Made by a program: the position numbers and the translations under genes. Positions 1-7,396 of a stretch of DNA of 50,839 nucleotides are shown here, one piece after another. Each line of letters begins with the position of its first letter. Position 1 is the stretch's first letter. The stretch is from JACMJP01 sp046160675 (lineage in GTDB: Bacteria > Bacteroidota > Bacteroidia > Chitinophagales > BACL12): positions 1 through 50,839 of the forward strand of contig JBJXHH010000053.1 in assembly GCA_046160675.1 (NCBI GenBank), in the 5' to 3' direction. The notes under the pieces were generated by a model that was not told where the DNA came from, ran no database searches, and was given only the letters and a program-made list of their open reading frames with translations.

Positions 1-364
1 TCCAAACTCCGCTGCCTTCCTCCACTTCATAGCCACCTGCAAAGTTCACCAGGGGATCAACACTAAGGTGAAAGCCGGGCTGGTTCACCTGAACAATATT
101 ATCATAAGCTACCCAGTTTACAAGCTTTCCGAAAAATTTTTCACCTGCAAGTTTCTGTAATCGAAAAACAGAATCGTAAGGAATGATGGCTTGTACTTCA
201 GCCACCCTGTAAGGTTTTATAGCTGTGTGGAAATACTCATCCCTTGCATGGAGGGCAGGCTCATAAAAATTATTGAGGTTTTTGTTGAGTGGAAGAGAGG
301 CTTGTTGTGCTGATGCAAGATGTGCAGCAAAAAAAACTGCAAGAAAAATAAAGTTAAACCGCAT
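1..364 (-). CDS. Secreted or outer-membrane protein, N-terminal fragment (RemB/Wzi-like?)
   Basis: The window holds only the first 121 residues; the gene runs off the left edge. Reading starts at the ATG whose A is base 364. A typical signal peptide follows (basic M-R, a Phe/Ala/Leu-rich core, cleavage near ASA-QQ), so the product leaves the cytoplasm. The mature part begins with LNKNLNNFYEPALH, followed by HTAIKPYR and later HLSVDPLVNFAGGY. From memory this pattern resembles Bacteroidota outer-membrane proteins of the RemB / capsule-assembly Wzi type, but too little is present to be sure. The start overlaps the stop of the sugar transferase by 11 bases, so the two genes are translationally linked and the protein probably serves surface-glycan assembly or anchoring. 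What is firm is the signal peptide and the operon position; the family name is a guess. Confidence 0.6.
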   Translation of the reverse strand, partial: MRFNFIFLAVFFAAHLASAQQASLPLNKNLNNFYEPALHARDEYFHTAIKPYRVAEVQAIIPYDSVFRLQKLAGEKFFGKLVNWVAYDNIVQVNQPGFHLSVDPLVNFAGGYEVEEGSGVW

Positions 365-1763
365 TTTCGTTTCCTTTAAGCATGCTCCACACTGTGAGAA
401 AAACGATCTTCACATCCAGCCAGAAACTCCAGTTTTCAAGATACCACACATCATACTGCACCCGCTTACGCATGAGTTCAGGATCTGTTGTATCGCCTCT
501 GTAGCCATTGGCTTGTGCTGCACCGGTAATACCGGGTTTCACAAAGTGGCGCACCATAAAGTTATTGATGATCTTGGAATATTCTTCTGTGTGTTTCAAC
601 ATGTGTGGCCGGGGGCCTACTACACTCATGTCACCCTTTAGTACATTCCAGAATTGCGGCAGTTCATCAAGATTTGTTTTACGGAGAATTTTGCCTATAC
701 CTGTTATGCGGGGATCATCTTTAGTTGCCTGCTGAACGTCAGACAAAGTATTTACCCGCATGCTCCGGAATTTATAACAGTAAAACTCTTTGTTCTGCTC
801 ACCGCTGCGTTTTTGTATAAAAAACACAGGGCCTTTAGATGAGAGTTTGATCACTAAGGCTATAACTGGGAATAACCACCATGCTATAAGTATAAAGAAC
901 AGGATAGATGAAAAAATATCAAATAATCTTTTCTGAATGCGGTTATACAAATTATCAAGCGGCTCAGGGCGCATAGTTATTACAGGGATGTTCCCATAAT
1001 ACTCCACCATGATCTTTTTGAAACGCTTGGAGAGGTAATCAGAAAATTCAGGGATAATGCGGTACCGTATGAGTTTATCATCACAAAAATGCATGAGGTT
1101 TTCAAGGTATTCTTCATTTTCAGATGGATCAAGCGAAGAATAGAGTTCATCAACACTATGAAGCATACAATAGTCCTTGAGTTCTTCAAGATTTCCCTCC
1201 AGCTCAATTTTTATCCCGGGTTCTACTTTGTTGTCAAAATATCCTAAAAATTTATACCCGAACTCATTATGCTCTAGAATTTCTCTCATGAACAATTCTG
1301 AACTCTTATTTGCCCCTACCACAACAATTCTCCTATAGTTTCCACCCTTGGCTCTATAGCGTTTCATAAAAGTTTCGAACGAAATCCGCCATACAAGCCC
1401 GAATACTGCAAATCCCGTGAAGGTAATACCAAGAAATACCCGGGAAAGGGTGTCGCCATTCATGAGTACTATGTAAGCAAAAGTGAGTAGTACCTGGAAC
1501 GAAACAACCTTTACAAAACGAATAATAATGGATTCATAACTTATTCTCCTGTCAATCTTGTAATAATTTGCCAAAGAAGTTACCAGGAACCAAATCAGGT
1601 TCACTGCAATCAAGAGCATTGCGTATTTTTTATCGGCTATTTTGCTAACGCCTGTTTGATATGTAATGATAAGACCAAGGAAAAAAGAGGCATTGAGTAG
1701 AAGTATATCTACAAGGAAGTAAATTAGTTCAAGGAATTGGGAGTATCTTCTAACCATGGTCAT
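354..1763 (-). CDS. Initiating sugar transferase (undecaprenyl-phosphate glucose phosphotransferase type)
   Basis: Integral membrane enzyme of the WcaJ/WbaP class. It moves a sugar-1-phosphate from a nucleotide sugar onto undecaprenyl phosphate and so begins an exopolysaccharide or capsule repeat unit. The N-terminal third has four to five hydrophobic helices. Next comes a CoA-binding-like domain (RIVVVGANKSSELF), then a helix and the catalytic bacterial sugar transferase domain: KRLFDIFSS, FRSMR, LRKTNLDELPQFWNVLKGD and SVVGPRPH, all hallmarks of the family. Full length for the class (about 470 residues). A reading frame open to 1838 adds 25 residues unlike the family and would start upstream of a candidate promoter, so I start at the ATG at 1763 (the ATG at 1757 is equally possible). 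It is the last complete gene of the glycan locus and overlaps the next gene by 11 bases. The sugar it transfers cannot be read from the sequence. Confidence 0.93.
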   Translation of the reverse strand: MTMVRRYSQFLELIYFLVDILLLNASFFLGLIITYQTGVSKIADKKYAMLLIAVNLIWFLVTSLANYYKIDRRISYESIIIRFVKVVSFQVLLTFAYIVLMNGDTLSRVFLGITFTGFAVFGLVWRISFETFMKRYRAKGGNYRRIVVVGANKSSELFMREILEHNEFGYKFLGYFDNKVEPGIKIELEGNLEELKDYCMLHSVDELYSSLDPSENEEYLENLMHFCDDKLIRYRIIPEFSDYLSKRFKKIMVEYYGNIPVITMRPEPLDNLYNRIQKRLFDIFSSILFFILIAWWLFPVIALVIKLSSKGPVFFIQKRSGEQNKEFYCYKFRSMRVNTLSDVQQATKDDPRITGIGKILRKTNLDELPQFWNVLKGDMSVVGPRPHMLKHTEEYSKIINNFMVRHFVKPGITGAAQANGYRGDTTDPELMRKRVQYDVWYLENWSFWLDVKIVFLTVWSMLKGNENAV

Positions 1764-1835
1764 TGGCTTGCTCAATTTTGAGATGTGATGCCATGCACGG
1801 GGGTTGCATATTACTACTAGTGCAACATCAGGTTG

Positions 1836-1843
1836 CAAAATTA
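1836..1843 (-). promoter_or_regulatory. Candidate -7 box TAATTTTG before the sugar transferase
   Basis: On the minus strand this is a perfect match to the Bacteroidota -7 consensus TAnnTTTG, in the 160-base gap between gmhB and the sugar transferase. Transcription would begin near 1830, leaving a leader of about 65-75 bases before the ATGs at 1763/1757. No clear -33 TTG sits at the right distance, so the call is tentative. It would let the sugar transferase and the gene beyond be expressed apart from the heptose genes. Confidence 0.35.
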
Positions 1844-1923
1844 ATCAATTTAGGCCTTCACAGGTGCAGAGATATTTAATAAATAATGAACTTTGGTTTA
1901 TAAAGAAAGTTCTTTTGAAGTGA

Positions 1924-2472
1924 TTATGATGCAAGAATTTGTTCTGTTGCAGCTTTTAGTGACCTAAAATGAAAATCAGCCCCTGCTTTCTTTAAATAAT
2001 TCACCTGAATTGTGACCATCCCGCATCTTTTTCCAAACTCAATATCTGATGCTGAGTCCCCTATGAGGATAGATTTTTTAAAATTTATTTCGGGAAAAGC
2101 GTCTTTTGCCTGCAGGGCAAGCCCTGCTTTCGGCTTGCGGCAGTTGCAATATTCTTCAGTTCCCATGTGGGGGCAAAAAAACACAGCATCAATCTTTCCC
2201 CCAGCTTTCTCAATTTGAGCAAGCATCTTGCTCGTGATATCAGCAAAATCTTGTTCTGAGTACAACCCTTTTGCAATACCTCTTTGATTTGTTGTAATTA
2301 CTATCTTCCCAAAGACATTTGTTAGCTCTTTTAGTGCAGTGAGCGTTCCATCGAGAAATTCAAACTCCTCCCAACGCTTCACATAATCATTATCCCGTTT
2401 TATGTTTATCACACCATCCCTGTCCAGAAAGAGTGTCCAGCTATTATCTATGTGCAGTTCTTGCAAAGTCAT
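1924..2472 (-). CDS. gmhB: D-glycero-D-manno-heptose 1,7-bisphosphate 7-phosphatase (GmhB type)
   Basis: Small HAD-superfamily phosphatase (182 residues) that removes the 7-phosphate from heptose 1,7-bisphosphate. The nucleophile motif is FLDRDGVI with Asp17 and Asp19. Next come ITTNQRGI (motif II), a zinc site of the GmhB/HisB type (CPHMGTEEYCNCRKPKAG, cysteines plus one histidine) and the acid motif LIGDSASDIEFG. The frame stays open upstream to 2583, but those codons lie inside the previous gene and do not resemble the family; the ATG at 2472 (or 2487) gives the expected length. It overlaps the upstream nucleotidyltransferase by 29 bases, so coupled translation is likely. Family members can also act on histidinol phosphate. 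The neighbouring heptose genes argue for the heptose substrate. Confidence 0.92.
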   Translation of the reverse strand: MTLQELHIDNSWTLFLDRDGVINIKRDNDYVKRWEEFEFLDGTLTALKELTNVFGKIVITTNQRGIAKGLYSEQDFADITSKMLAQIEKAGGKIDAVFFCPHMGTEEYCNCRKPKAGLALQAKDAFPEINFKKSILIGDSASDIEFGKRCGMVTIQVNYLKKAGADFHFRSLKAATEQILAS

Positions 2473-3148
2473 TTTTTGCTTTGTCATAATCATCAGGAAC
2501 TCCAATGTCAATGAAGTAAGTAGGGCTGAGCATACCGAATATTTTTCCTTTTGCAGTTTCCGGTTCGAGCACATCTTTTTCAAAAGAAAAAACGCCCTTC
2601 AATTTTTTCGGGATAAAATCTTTTTCCATAATGTACACTCCGCCATTTATCAAACCCTCTCTCACATACTTTTTTTCCCTGAAAGCTATCACTTTTCCGT
2701 GCTCATTTACTTCAACAGTACCGTAGCGGTCAAAGTTTATCATGGGTTTTAAAGCAATGGACAAGTCTGCTTTATGGGTTTGATGAAATTCTTCAAACTG
2801 TTTCAAATCAACTTTAAAAAAAGTATCTCCATTTAAAACATAGCATCTGTCACTTTTTATTTTCCCCAATGCATGCTTTATCCCTCCGCCGGTACCCAAA
2901 GGTTCATCCTCCTTTGAGTATGAAATTTTTAGCTCTTTGTAAAGTCCTCCAAAATATTCTATGATAGATTCCCTCTTATGCCCCACCGATAACACACAAT
3001 GTTTTACCTTGTTTTCAAGCAGGTAATCTAAAACGAATTTCAAAAAAGGTTTTCCGGCCACGGGTGCCATTGGTTTTGGGATATCTGAAATAACTGACTG
3101 CAGTCTTCTCCCCAATCCTCCTGCAAGTACTATCGCTTCATCAATCAT
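2444..3148 (-). CDS. hddC: Heptose-1-phosphate nucleotidyltransferase (HddC type)
   Basis: Sugar nucleotidyltransferase of the NTP_transferase family, 234 residues. The N-terminal signature AIVLAGGLGRRL ... IPKPMAPVAGKPF is the nucleotide-binding loop and the lysine motif. NGDTFF later supplies the metal-binding Asp, and GGVYIME follows a typical sheet. In the known GDP-heptose route HddC joins D-glycero-alpha-D-manno-heptose 1-phosphate to GMP. Guanylyl rather than another nucleotide is inferred from the HddA partner, not from residues I can verify. Start and stop overlap neighbours (4 bases with gmhA, 29 with gmhB), a tight operon. Homologous mannose-1-phosphate or glucose-1-phosphate transferases are an alternative, but the gene order makes heptose by far the best reading. 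Confidence 0.88.
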   Translation of the reverse strand: MIDEAIVLAGGLGRRLQSVISDIPKPMAPVAGKPFLKFVLDYLLENKVKHCVLSVGHKRESIIEYFGGLYKELKISYSKEDEPLGTGGGIKHALGKIKSDRCYVLNGDTFFKVDLKQFEEFHQTHKADLSIALKPMINFDRYGTVEVNEHGKVIAFREKKYVREGLINGGVYIMEKDFIPKKLKGVFSFEKDVLEPETAKGKIFGMLSPTYFIDIGVPDDYDKAKNDFARTAHR

Positions 3149-3735
3149 GGTTTTTCAAATAATTCGTCCTCAACAAGTTCACAGATAATATGACCCAACA
3201 TGATATGACTTTCTTGTATTCTTGGAGTATCAGAAGAAGGAACGTTTAGCAAAAAATCGCAATTCTCTTTCATCTTTCCGCCACTTTCGCCTGTCATAGC
3301 AACAATAATCATTTCTCTCTCCCTTGCTACTTCAAATGCCCTCAATACATTTTTTGAATTGCCTGAAGTAGAAATTCCGAATAAAAAATCCCCCTTTCTT
3401 CCCTTTGCTTTTAATACTCTTGAATAGACTTCATCATAACTGTAATCATTGCCCACTGCAGTTAAATAAGAGGTATTCACATGCAGTGCTTCTGCATCCA
3501 AAGGCGGTCGGTCAAAATAAAATCTCCCGGAAAACTCTGCTGCAAGATGTTGTGCGTCAGCTGCGCTGCCACCGTTTCCACAGAATAATACTTTTTTATC
3601 CTGCCTGAATGCTTCTGCAACCTGTTTTGCTATTTCTTCGCATTTTGCTATAAGCTCCGGGTTGTTTAAAATCTCATTTTTTACCCGGATGCTTTCGCTG
3701 ATGACATTTTTTATTTTTTCTATTTTGCTTCCCAT
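3145..3735 (-). CDS. gmhA: Sedoheptulose-7-phosphate isomerase
   Basis: SIS-domain isomerase, 196 residues, the usual length. It converts sedoheptulose 7-phosphate to D-glycero-D-manno-heptose 7-phosphate, the first step of heptose activation in the cytoplasm. The phosphosugar loop FCGNGGSAADAQHLAAEF is intact, followed by FSGRF, FGISTSGNSKNVLRA and, near the C-terminus, QESHIMLGHIICE. The family's catalytic Glu and His lie in HLAAEFSGRF and in the ESHIMLGH segment. The start at 3735 overlaps the stop of the upstream kinase by 16 bases, and the stop overlaps hddC by 4. One of the most secure assignments in the locus. Confidence 0.95.
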   Translation of the reverse strand: MGSKIEKIKNVISESIRVKNEILNNPELIAKCEEIAKQVAEAFRQDKKVLFCGNGGSAADAQHLAAEFSGRFYFDRPPLDAEALHVNTSYLTAVGNDYSYDEVYSRVLKAKGRKGDFLFGISTSGNSKNVLRAFEVAREREMIIVAMTGESGGKMKENCDFLLNVPSSDTPRIQESHIMLGHIICELVEDELFEKP

Positions 3736-4748
3736 GTTGTTAATCCGTATTTGCTGAATTCTAAACTGTAAATCTCTCCTCCAAAAGTTTCTAATACTTC
3801 TATCACTTTATATCTTGTATTGCCTGGGCAATAAAAGGTCATAAACCCGCCTCCTCCTGCGCCTGAAATTTTTCCTCCGGTTGCGCCTGCCTTCACCACA
3901 CTCTCATAAATGTTATCTATCTCTTCATTACTTACACCGATTGCAGTCGCTTTTTTATTTTTCCAACCGTAATCAAGTATATCGCCAATTCTGTTGAGTT
4001 CGCCTTTTAAAATAGCCTCTTTCATCATGTAAGCCTGTTCTTTCAGATTATGCATGGCTTCAATACTCTTATCAGATTTTTTTGTAACATTTGAAGATTG
4101 TGCTTCTATGATAGTAGAAGATACTCTTGATGTGCCGGTGTAATAAGAAACAATATTAAATTCCAGTTCTTCAAGATATTGTGGGCGAATACGCAGTGGA
4201 TTTACAATTACTTTATCTTCTTTATAAAACTCCATGAAATTCCATCCCCCAAAAGTTGCTGCATATTGATCTTGCTTGCCTCCTGCCATGTTCAGGTCTT
4301 TTCTTTCTATGTCGTATGCAAGTTGGGCTATGTCATATTCACCCAGCGGAAGTTTTAACCATTCTGAAAATGCCCCTACTATTGCCACAACTAAAGTAGA
4401 AGATGAACCCAAACCTGAACCCGGAGGGGCATCCACATAGGTATTCATTTCAAAACTCAGGGGAGCATTATGGTTGAATTCTTTGACGATGCGGTTGTAT
4501 ACACCTTTCAGTAAATCAAGATGCCCATCAATAGAAAGTTTTGATGCGGAATCAAGTTCAACAGATTCCTTTTTATCCATTGCAGAGAGAACTATTTTTC
4601 CGTCTTTTCTTGGCAAAATAGTGGTATACGCATATTTATTGATAGTCGCATTGAGGATACAGCCGCCATAAATATCACTGTAGGGGCTTACATCTGTTCC
4701 TCCCCCCGCCAGGCCAATCCGGAGCGGCGCTTTACTTCTTATTATCAT
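3720..4748 (-). CDS. hddA: D-glycero-alpha-D-manno-heptose 7-phosphate kinase (HddA type, GHMP)
   Basis: GHMP-superfamily kinase, 342 residues from the ATG at 4748. It phosphorylates heptose 7-phosphate at the anomeric carbon to give the alpha-1,7-bisphosphate that GmhB then trims. Three GHMP motifs are present: RIGLAGGGTDVSPYSD at the N-terminus, the phosphate loop PPGSGLGSSSTLVVA, and the C-terminal GGKISGAGGGGFMTFY. DLNMAGGKQDQYAATFGG is a stretch typical of the HddA branch. The frame is open upstream to 4805, but the extra 19 residues are non-homologous and the family begins directly with IIRSKAPLRI. Having this kinase, instead of the fused HldE, points to the alpha/GDP route rather than ADP-L-glycero-heptose for LPS core. 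A 119-base gap separates it from the upstream glycosyltransferase. Confidence 0.93.
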   Translation of the reverse strand: MIIRSKAPLRIGLAGGGTDVSPYSDIYGGCILNATINKYAYTTILPRKDGKIVLSAMDKKESVELDSASKLSIDGHLDLLKGVYNRIVKEFNHNAPLSFEMNTYVDAPPGSGLGSSSTLVVAIVGAFSEWLKLPLGEYDIAQLAYDIERKDLNMAGGKQDQYAATFGGWNFMEFYKEDKVIVNPLRIRPQYLEELEFNIVSYYTGTSRVSSTIIEAQSSNVTKKSDKSIEAMHNLKEQAYMMKEAILKGELNRIGDILDYGWKNKKATAIGVSNEEIDNIYESVVKAGATGGKISGAGGGGFMTFYCPGNTRYKVIEVLETFGGEIYSLEFSKYGLTTWEAK

Positions 4749-4785
4749 TCTAATCTGTTTTCGGTTTTGGGTTACTTCATTGAAA

Positions 4786-4810
4786 TGCCGCAAAACCGGC
4801 GGCAAAGTTC
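4786..4810 (-). promoter_or_regulatory. Candidate promoter -7 and leader hairpin of the heptose genes
   Basis: In the 119-base gap before hddA the minus strand reads GAACTTTG at 4810-4803, one mismatch from TAnnTTTG. Directly after it is a short inverted repeat, TGCCGC ... GCGGCA (4786-4804), that could form a 6-bp hairpin at the very start of the transcript. There is no good -33 element. It may be an internal promoter for the heptose genes; weak evidence. Confidence 0.25.
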
Positions 4811-4867
4811 GGGAAAAAGATGGGAAAAGTGAAGGAAGGGTTGGATTTGATAATTAACCCCTGTTTT

Positions 4868-5650
4868 TCATTTTTTAAATAATTCTCGGAAAATAATGGG
4901 GAAAAATTTCATGTCATCAATAAAATATCTTTTGAACAACCTGCCAGGCTCCTGTGTAAAACGATAAAACCATTCCATGCCTATCTTTTGCCAGAACATC
5001 GGTGCTCTTTTTTTGATATTCAGGTAAAATTCATAGGAAGCTCCCAAAAGCAGGAATAGTGGCATATTTCCCCCATTAATTTCAACATGTTGAATCAAAC
5101 CCAATGCAATGTGATTTTGCTTCGGAAATCGTATTCCAAGGAACACATACTCCGGTTTAAATCCATCAAAAACAGGGATGCATTCTTTCACTATTGCATC
5201 AAGTTCATTTTTATTCTCTACATCAAAAAAAGGTGGAACATAATACACCATGTTTGCATATTCCTTTTCCAGCATCTCCCCTACCTCTTTGTTCGGGGCA
5301 ATCAGCATTATTTTTTTGTTATTTTTAATGAGCTCTTTCCACAAGAGGGGAAATAATTCGCTGCCGGGCAATCTTCGTTTCAGTTTTTTTGTTTTGAAAA
5401 GTTTGCTTGCCCAGATTATAGGTTGCCCGTCAGGAATGATGTAAAAACATTTTTTCAGTATTACGGCAAGTTCCGCATATTTCTTTTCATTTAGTTTTAC
5501 TACATCATCAACGTTTGGGGTAAATAAAAGGGGAAGTTTACCGGAATTTTTATCAAACTCTTCCTGAAAATGAAGCATAGATTCAATAACAGCATCAAAA
5601 TTTGCATCGTTTATAAAATCCAGGTCGAAGAGTTTTGTGCGCTGTAACAT
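4868..5650 (-). CDS. WecG/TagA/CpsF-family glycosyltransferase (GT26)
   Basis: Cytoplasmic, membrane-associated glycosyltransferase, 260 residues, the normal size. The family joins ManNAc, ManNAcA or another sugar to a lipid-linked first sugar. The N-terminal catalytic-Asp region is present (LFTPNVDDVVKL), then the nucleotide-binding half with KIMLIAPNKEVGEMLE. FLGIRFPKQN stands where FVGLGxPKQE is usual, GASYEFYLNI stands for GVGAxFDFLxG, and the C-terminal signature is KRAPMFWQKIGMEWFYRF followed by QEPGRLFKRYF. The GVG and PKQE motifs are somewhat divergent here (GAS, PKQN). It most likely adds the second sugar onto the product of the initiating transferase. It sits 21 bases downstream of the SDR gene. 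Donor and acceptor cannot be read. Confidence 0.9.
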   Translation of the reverse strand: MLQRTKLFDLDFINDANFDAVIESMLHFQEEFDKNSGKLPLLFTPNVDDVVKLNEKKYAELAVILKKCFYIIPDGQPIIWASKLFKTKKLKRRLPGSELFPLLWKELIKNNKKIMLIAPNKEVGEMLEKEYANMVYYVPPFFDVENKNELDAIVKECIPVFDGFKPEYVFLGIRFPKQNHIALGLIQHVEINGGNMPLFLLLGASYEFYLNIKKRAPMFWQKIGMEWFYRFTQEPGRLFKRYFIDDMKFFPIIFRELFKK

Positions 5651-5671
5651 TTCTTTTTAAAGGTTTTTTAT

Positions 5672-6634
5672 TCACACAGATTTGTTGCGCAAATAACCTA
5701 TCATATCACTTATCGTAGTTTTCAATTCATAAGTTTGTCTCCAACCTGTATCCTGTTTCAACTTTGTGGAATCGCCAAATATGATAGGTTCATCTGTTGT
5801 GCGCAGTAATGCAGGATCAACTTCTGTTTCTACTTTCATTCCAATGGTTTCTTCAATGATGGGAATTATTTCTTTTATCTGATACACTTTATCGCCGCTG
5901 ATATTATAGGCTTCGCCCCATGTTCCTTTTTCACTCAGCAACAGTAAGGCAGAAACAAGATCTCTCACATCAGTGATAGCCCGTTTTGTGGAAAGATTTC
6001 CCACCCGCAGTTTTTTCATTCTTCCTTTTTCTATATCTACAGCCCGCATCGTAAAATCTGCAACAACATCATTTACTTTTCTTGGCCCGGTAGTATTGAA
6101 TATCCTTGCTCGTATACATTTTATCTTATCATTCTGAAAATACTGAAAAGACAAAAGGTCTTGTGCAACCTTGCTTACACCATATGGATGCAAGGGTAAT
6201 AAAGCAGCTGTTTCTTTCACAGGTGTGTTCTCAGGAGTGAGCGATAAACCGTATTCAGCGCTACTGCATGCAACTACCACAACCGGATCATACCCTTGAT
6301 CTTGCTTTCTTACAGATTTCACCGCTTCAAAGACATGTATTGTACCATTTGCATTGATATCCATTGTTTCAACCGGTTTTTCCCAGGAAACTGTCGGATA
6401 GCTTTGAGCTGCAAGGTGAAATATCTTTTGGGGTTTATAATTTGTAATTATCTGCAATACTTTTTCATAATTACGAACATCACATGCAACCAAGTCTGCT
6501 TTACCGTTAATATCATTAATGTCGGTTGTTGGATTATGATATGTCCCAATTACATGATGCCTGCCTTCTGTATGTAATACATCCACCATGTGTGAACCCA
6601 CCATCCCGCATGCCCCTGTTATCAATATATTCAT
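5672..6634 (-). CDS. GDP-mannose-4,6-dehydratase-like SDR (possible GDP-heptose dehydratase)
   Basis: Extended short-chain dehydrogenase of 320 residues. It has the NAD(P) loop GACGMVGSH (Gly7, Gly10, Gly13), the acidic D52-V-R, HLAAQSYPTVSWEKPVET, the SSAEYG serine segment and the catalytic Y151-x-x-x-K155 (YGVSK). RIFNTTGPRKVNDVVADF followed by the VGNLSTKRAITDVRDLV-type segment is typical of GDP-mannose 4,6-dehydratase and the related reductase Rmd. Because it lies two genes upstream of a complete heptose-activation set, it may act on GDP-D-glycero-manno-heptose, as the Yersinia DmhA and Burkholderia WcbK homologs do, giving a 6-deoxy-heptose precursor. GDP-mannose is the alternative substrate. 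No separate 4-reductase is visible in the window, so the keto product, if made, would need an enzyme encoded elsewhere. Confidence 0.85.
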   Translation of the reverse strand: MNILITGACGMVGSHMVDVLHTEGRHHVIGTYHNPTTDINDINGKADLVACDVRNYEKVLQIITNYKPQKIFHLAAQSYPTVSWEKPVETMDINANGTIHVFEAVKSVRKQDQGYDPVVVVACSSAEYGLSLTPENTPVKETAALLPLHPYGVSKVAQDLLSFQYFQNDKIKCIRARIFNTTGPRKVNDVVADFTMRAVDIEKGRMKKLRVGNLSTKRAITDVRDLVSALLLLSEKGTWGEAYNISGDKVYQIKEIIPIIEETIGMKVETEVDPALLRTTDEPIIFGDSTKLKQDTGWRQTYELKTTISDMIGYLRNKSV

Positions 6635-6665
6635 GCTGATTTAATTAGATCAATGCCCGGCAAAT

Positions 6666-7394
6666 TTATCTTAAATATTTCCAATAAATTTTCCGGGGAA
6701 TATTTAAAAGTGTGTAGAGTATTTGTGCAGAAGCAGGTTCTTGAATGTGATTCCAGCTTTCAGGAAAAGTATACCCCCAGTATCGCATAAATGGCCCGAA
6801 AACAAATTTAGCCCGGCGCTTTGCTTTGTCGCTTTCATAATATCCCCAGAAATCTTTTTTCTTTTCTGGAGTTTTATTGGCTTGGGGTAAGTCCCTGGTA
6901 ACTGGTAAACCCAGCTCTGTAAAAACTTTCCGGTAATCTTCCGCAAGATTTTCAAACCGGATTATGAAATCCATTTTTTTATGATGAATAATACTCCAGT
7001 TACTATAAGGTAATATAAAAAATTTCAAAAAATATTGCTCAAAAGTCGCATTCTTCTTAATAATGTACTGGTAACGTTCTGCATCTCTGTTTTTAGCTAA
7101 TGATTTTCGGAGCCACTTTCCCGGCCGTTTCCTGCCTGAAGAAAATCTATCGTCAAGGTCGTTTTTGTACTTAAAATACATGCTTACAGTTTGATCAATC
7201 GGGTTTCTTACAGATCCTATGGATTTATATTTTTTTTCTTCAGGATTTGCTTTTTTCAGAAAGTCATCAAACGTAGCATGTTTGTTTAAAAATGGTTCGC
7301 AGCCGTACTGCTCCCTAATTTCTTTAGAGATTGCGCTTGTTGCTGTAAGGGGCAGCTCAACAAAAATGAATTTATATCTGCGATCTATTACCAT
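6666..7394 (-). CDS. Sulfotransferase-family protein (Sulfotransfer_2-like)
   Basis: A 242-residue protein with the shape of a PAPS-dependent carbohydrate sulfotransferase. FIFVELPLTATSAISKEI at the N-terminus is the 5'-phosphosulfate-binding strand-loop-helix, then KHATFDDFL, and SIGSVRNPIDQTVSMYF is the 3'-phosphate-binding motif with Arg63 and Ser71. The usual basic residue of the first loop (PK or PH) is Leu16 here, which may weaken PAPS binding or reflect a diverged family. No signal peptide, so it would work on nucleotide- or lipid-linked intermediates in the cytoplasm. It ends 31 bases before the SDR gene and starts 2 bases after the preceding glycosyltransferase, so it belongs to the glycan operon. 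Probably sulfates the polysaccharide repeat; acceptor unknown. Confidence 0.75.
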   Translation of the reverse strand: MVIDRRYKFIFVELPLTATSAISKEIREQYGCEPFLNKHATFDDFLKKANPEEKKYKSIGSVRNPIDQTVSMYFKYKNDLDDRFSSGRKRPGKWLRKSLAKNRDAERYQYIIKKNATFEQYFLKFFILPYSNWSIIHHKKMDFIIRFENLAEDYRKVFTELGLPVTRDLPQANKTPEKKKDFWGYYESDKAKRRAKFVFGPFMRYWGYTFPESWNHIQEPASAQILYTLLNIPRKIYWKYLR

Positions 7395-7396
7395 AT

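Noticed and set aside
1888..1912. Hairpin GAACTTT ... AAAGTTC after gmhB as a terminator
   Set aside because: An 11-base loop, an AT-rich stem and no T-run after it on the minus strand.
1924..4748. Heptose genes as the usual ADP-L-glycero-D-manno-heptose route for LPS core
   Set aside because: A separate GHMP kinase (HddA) and nucleotidyltransferase replace the fused HldE, and the epimerase HldD is not present; the GDP route fits better, though nucleotide use is not proven.
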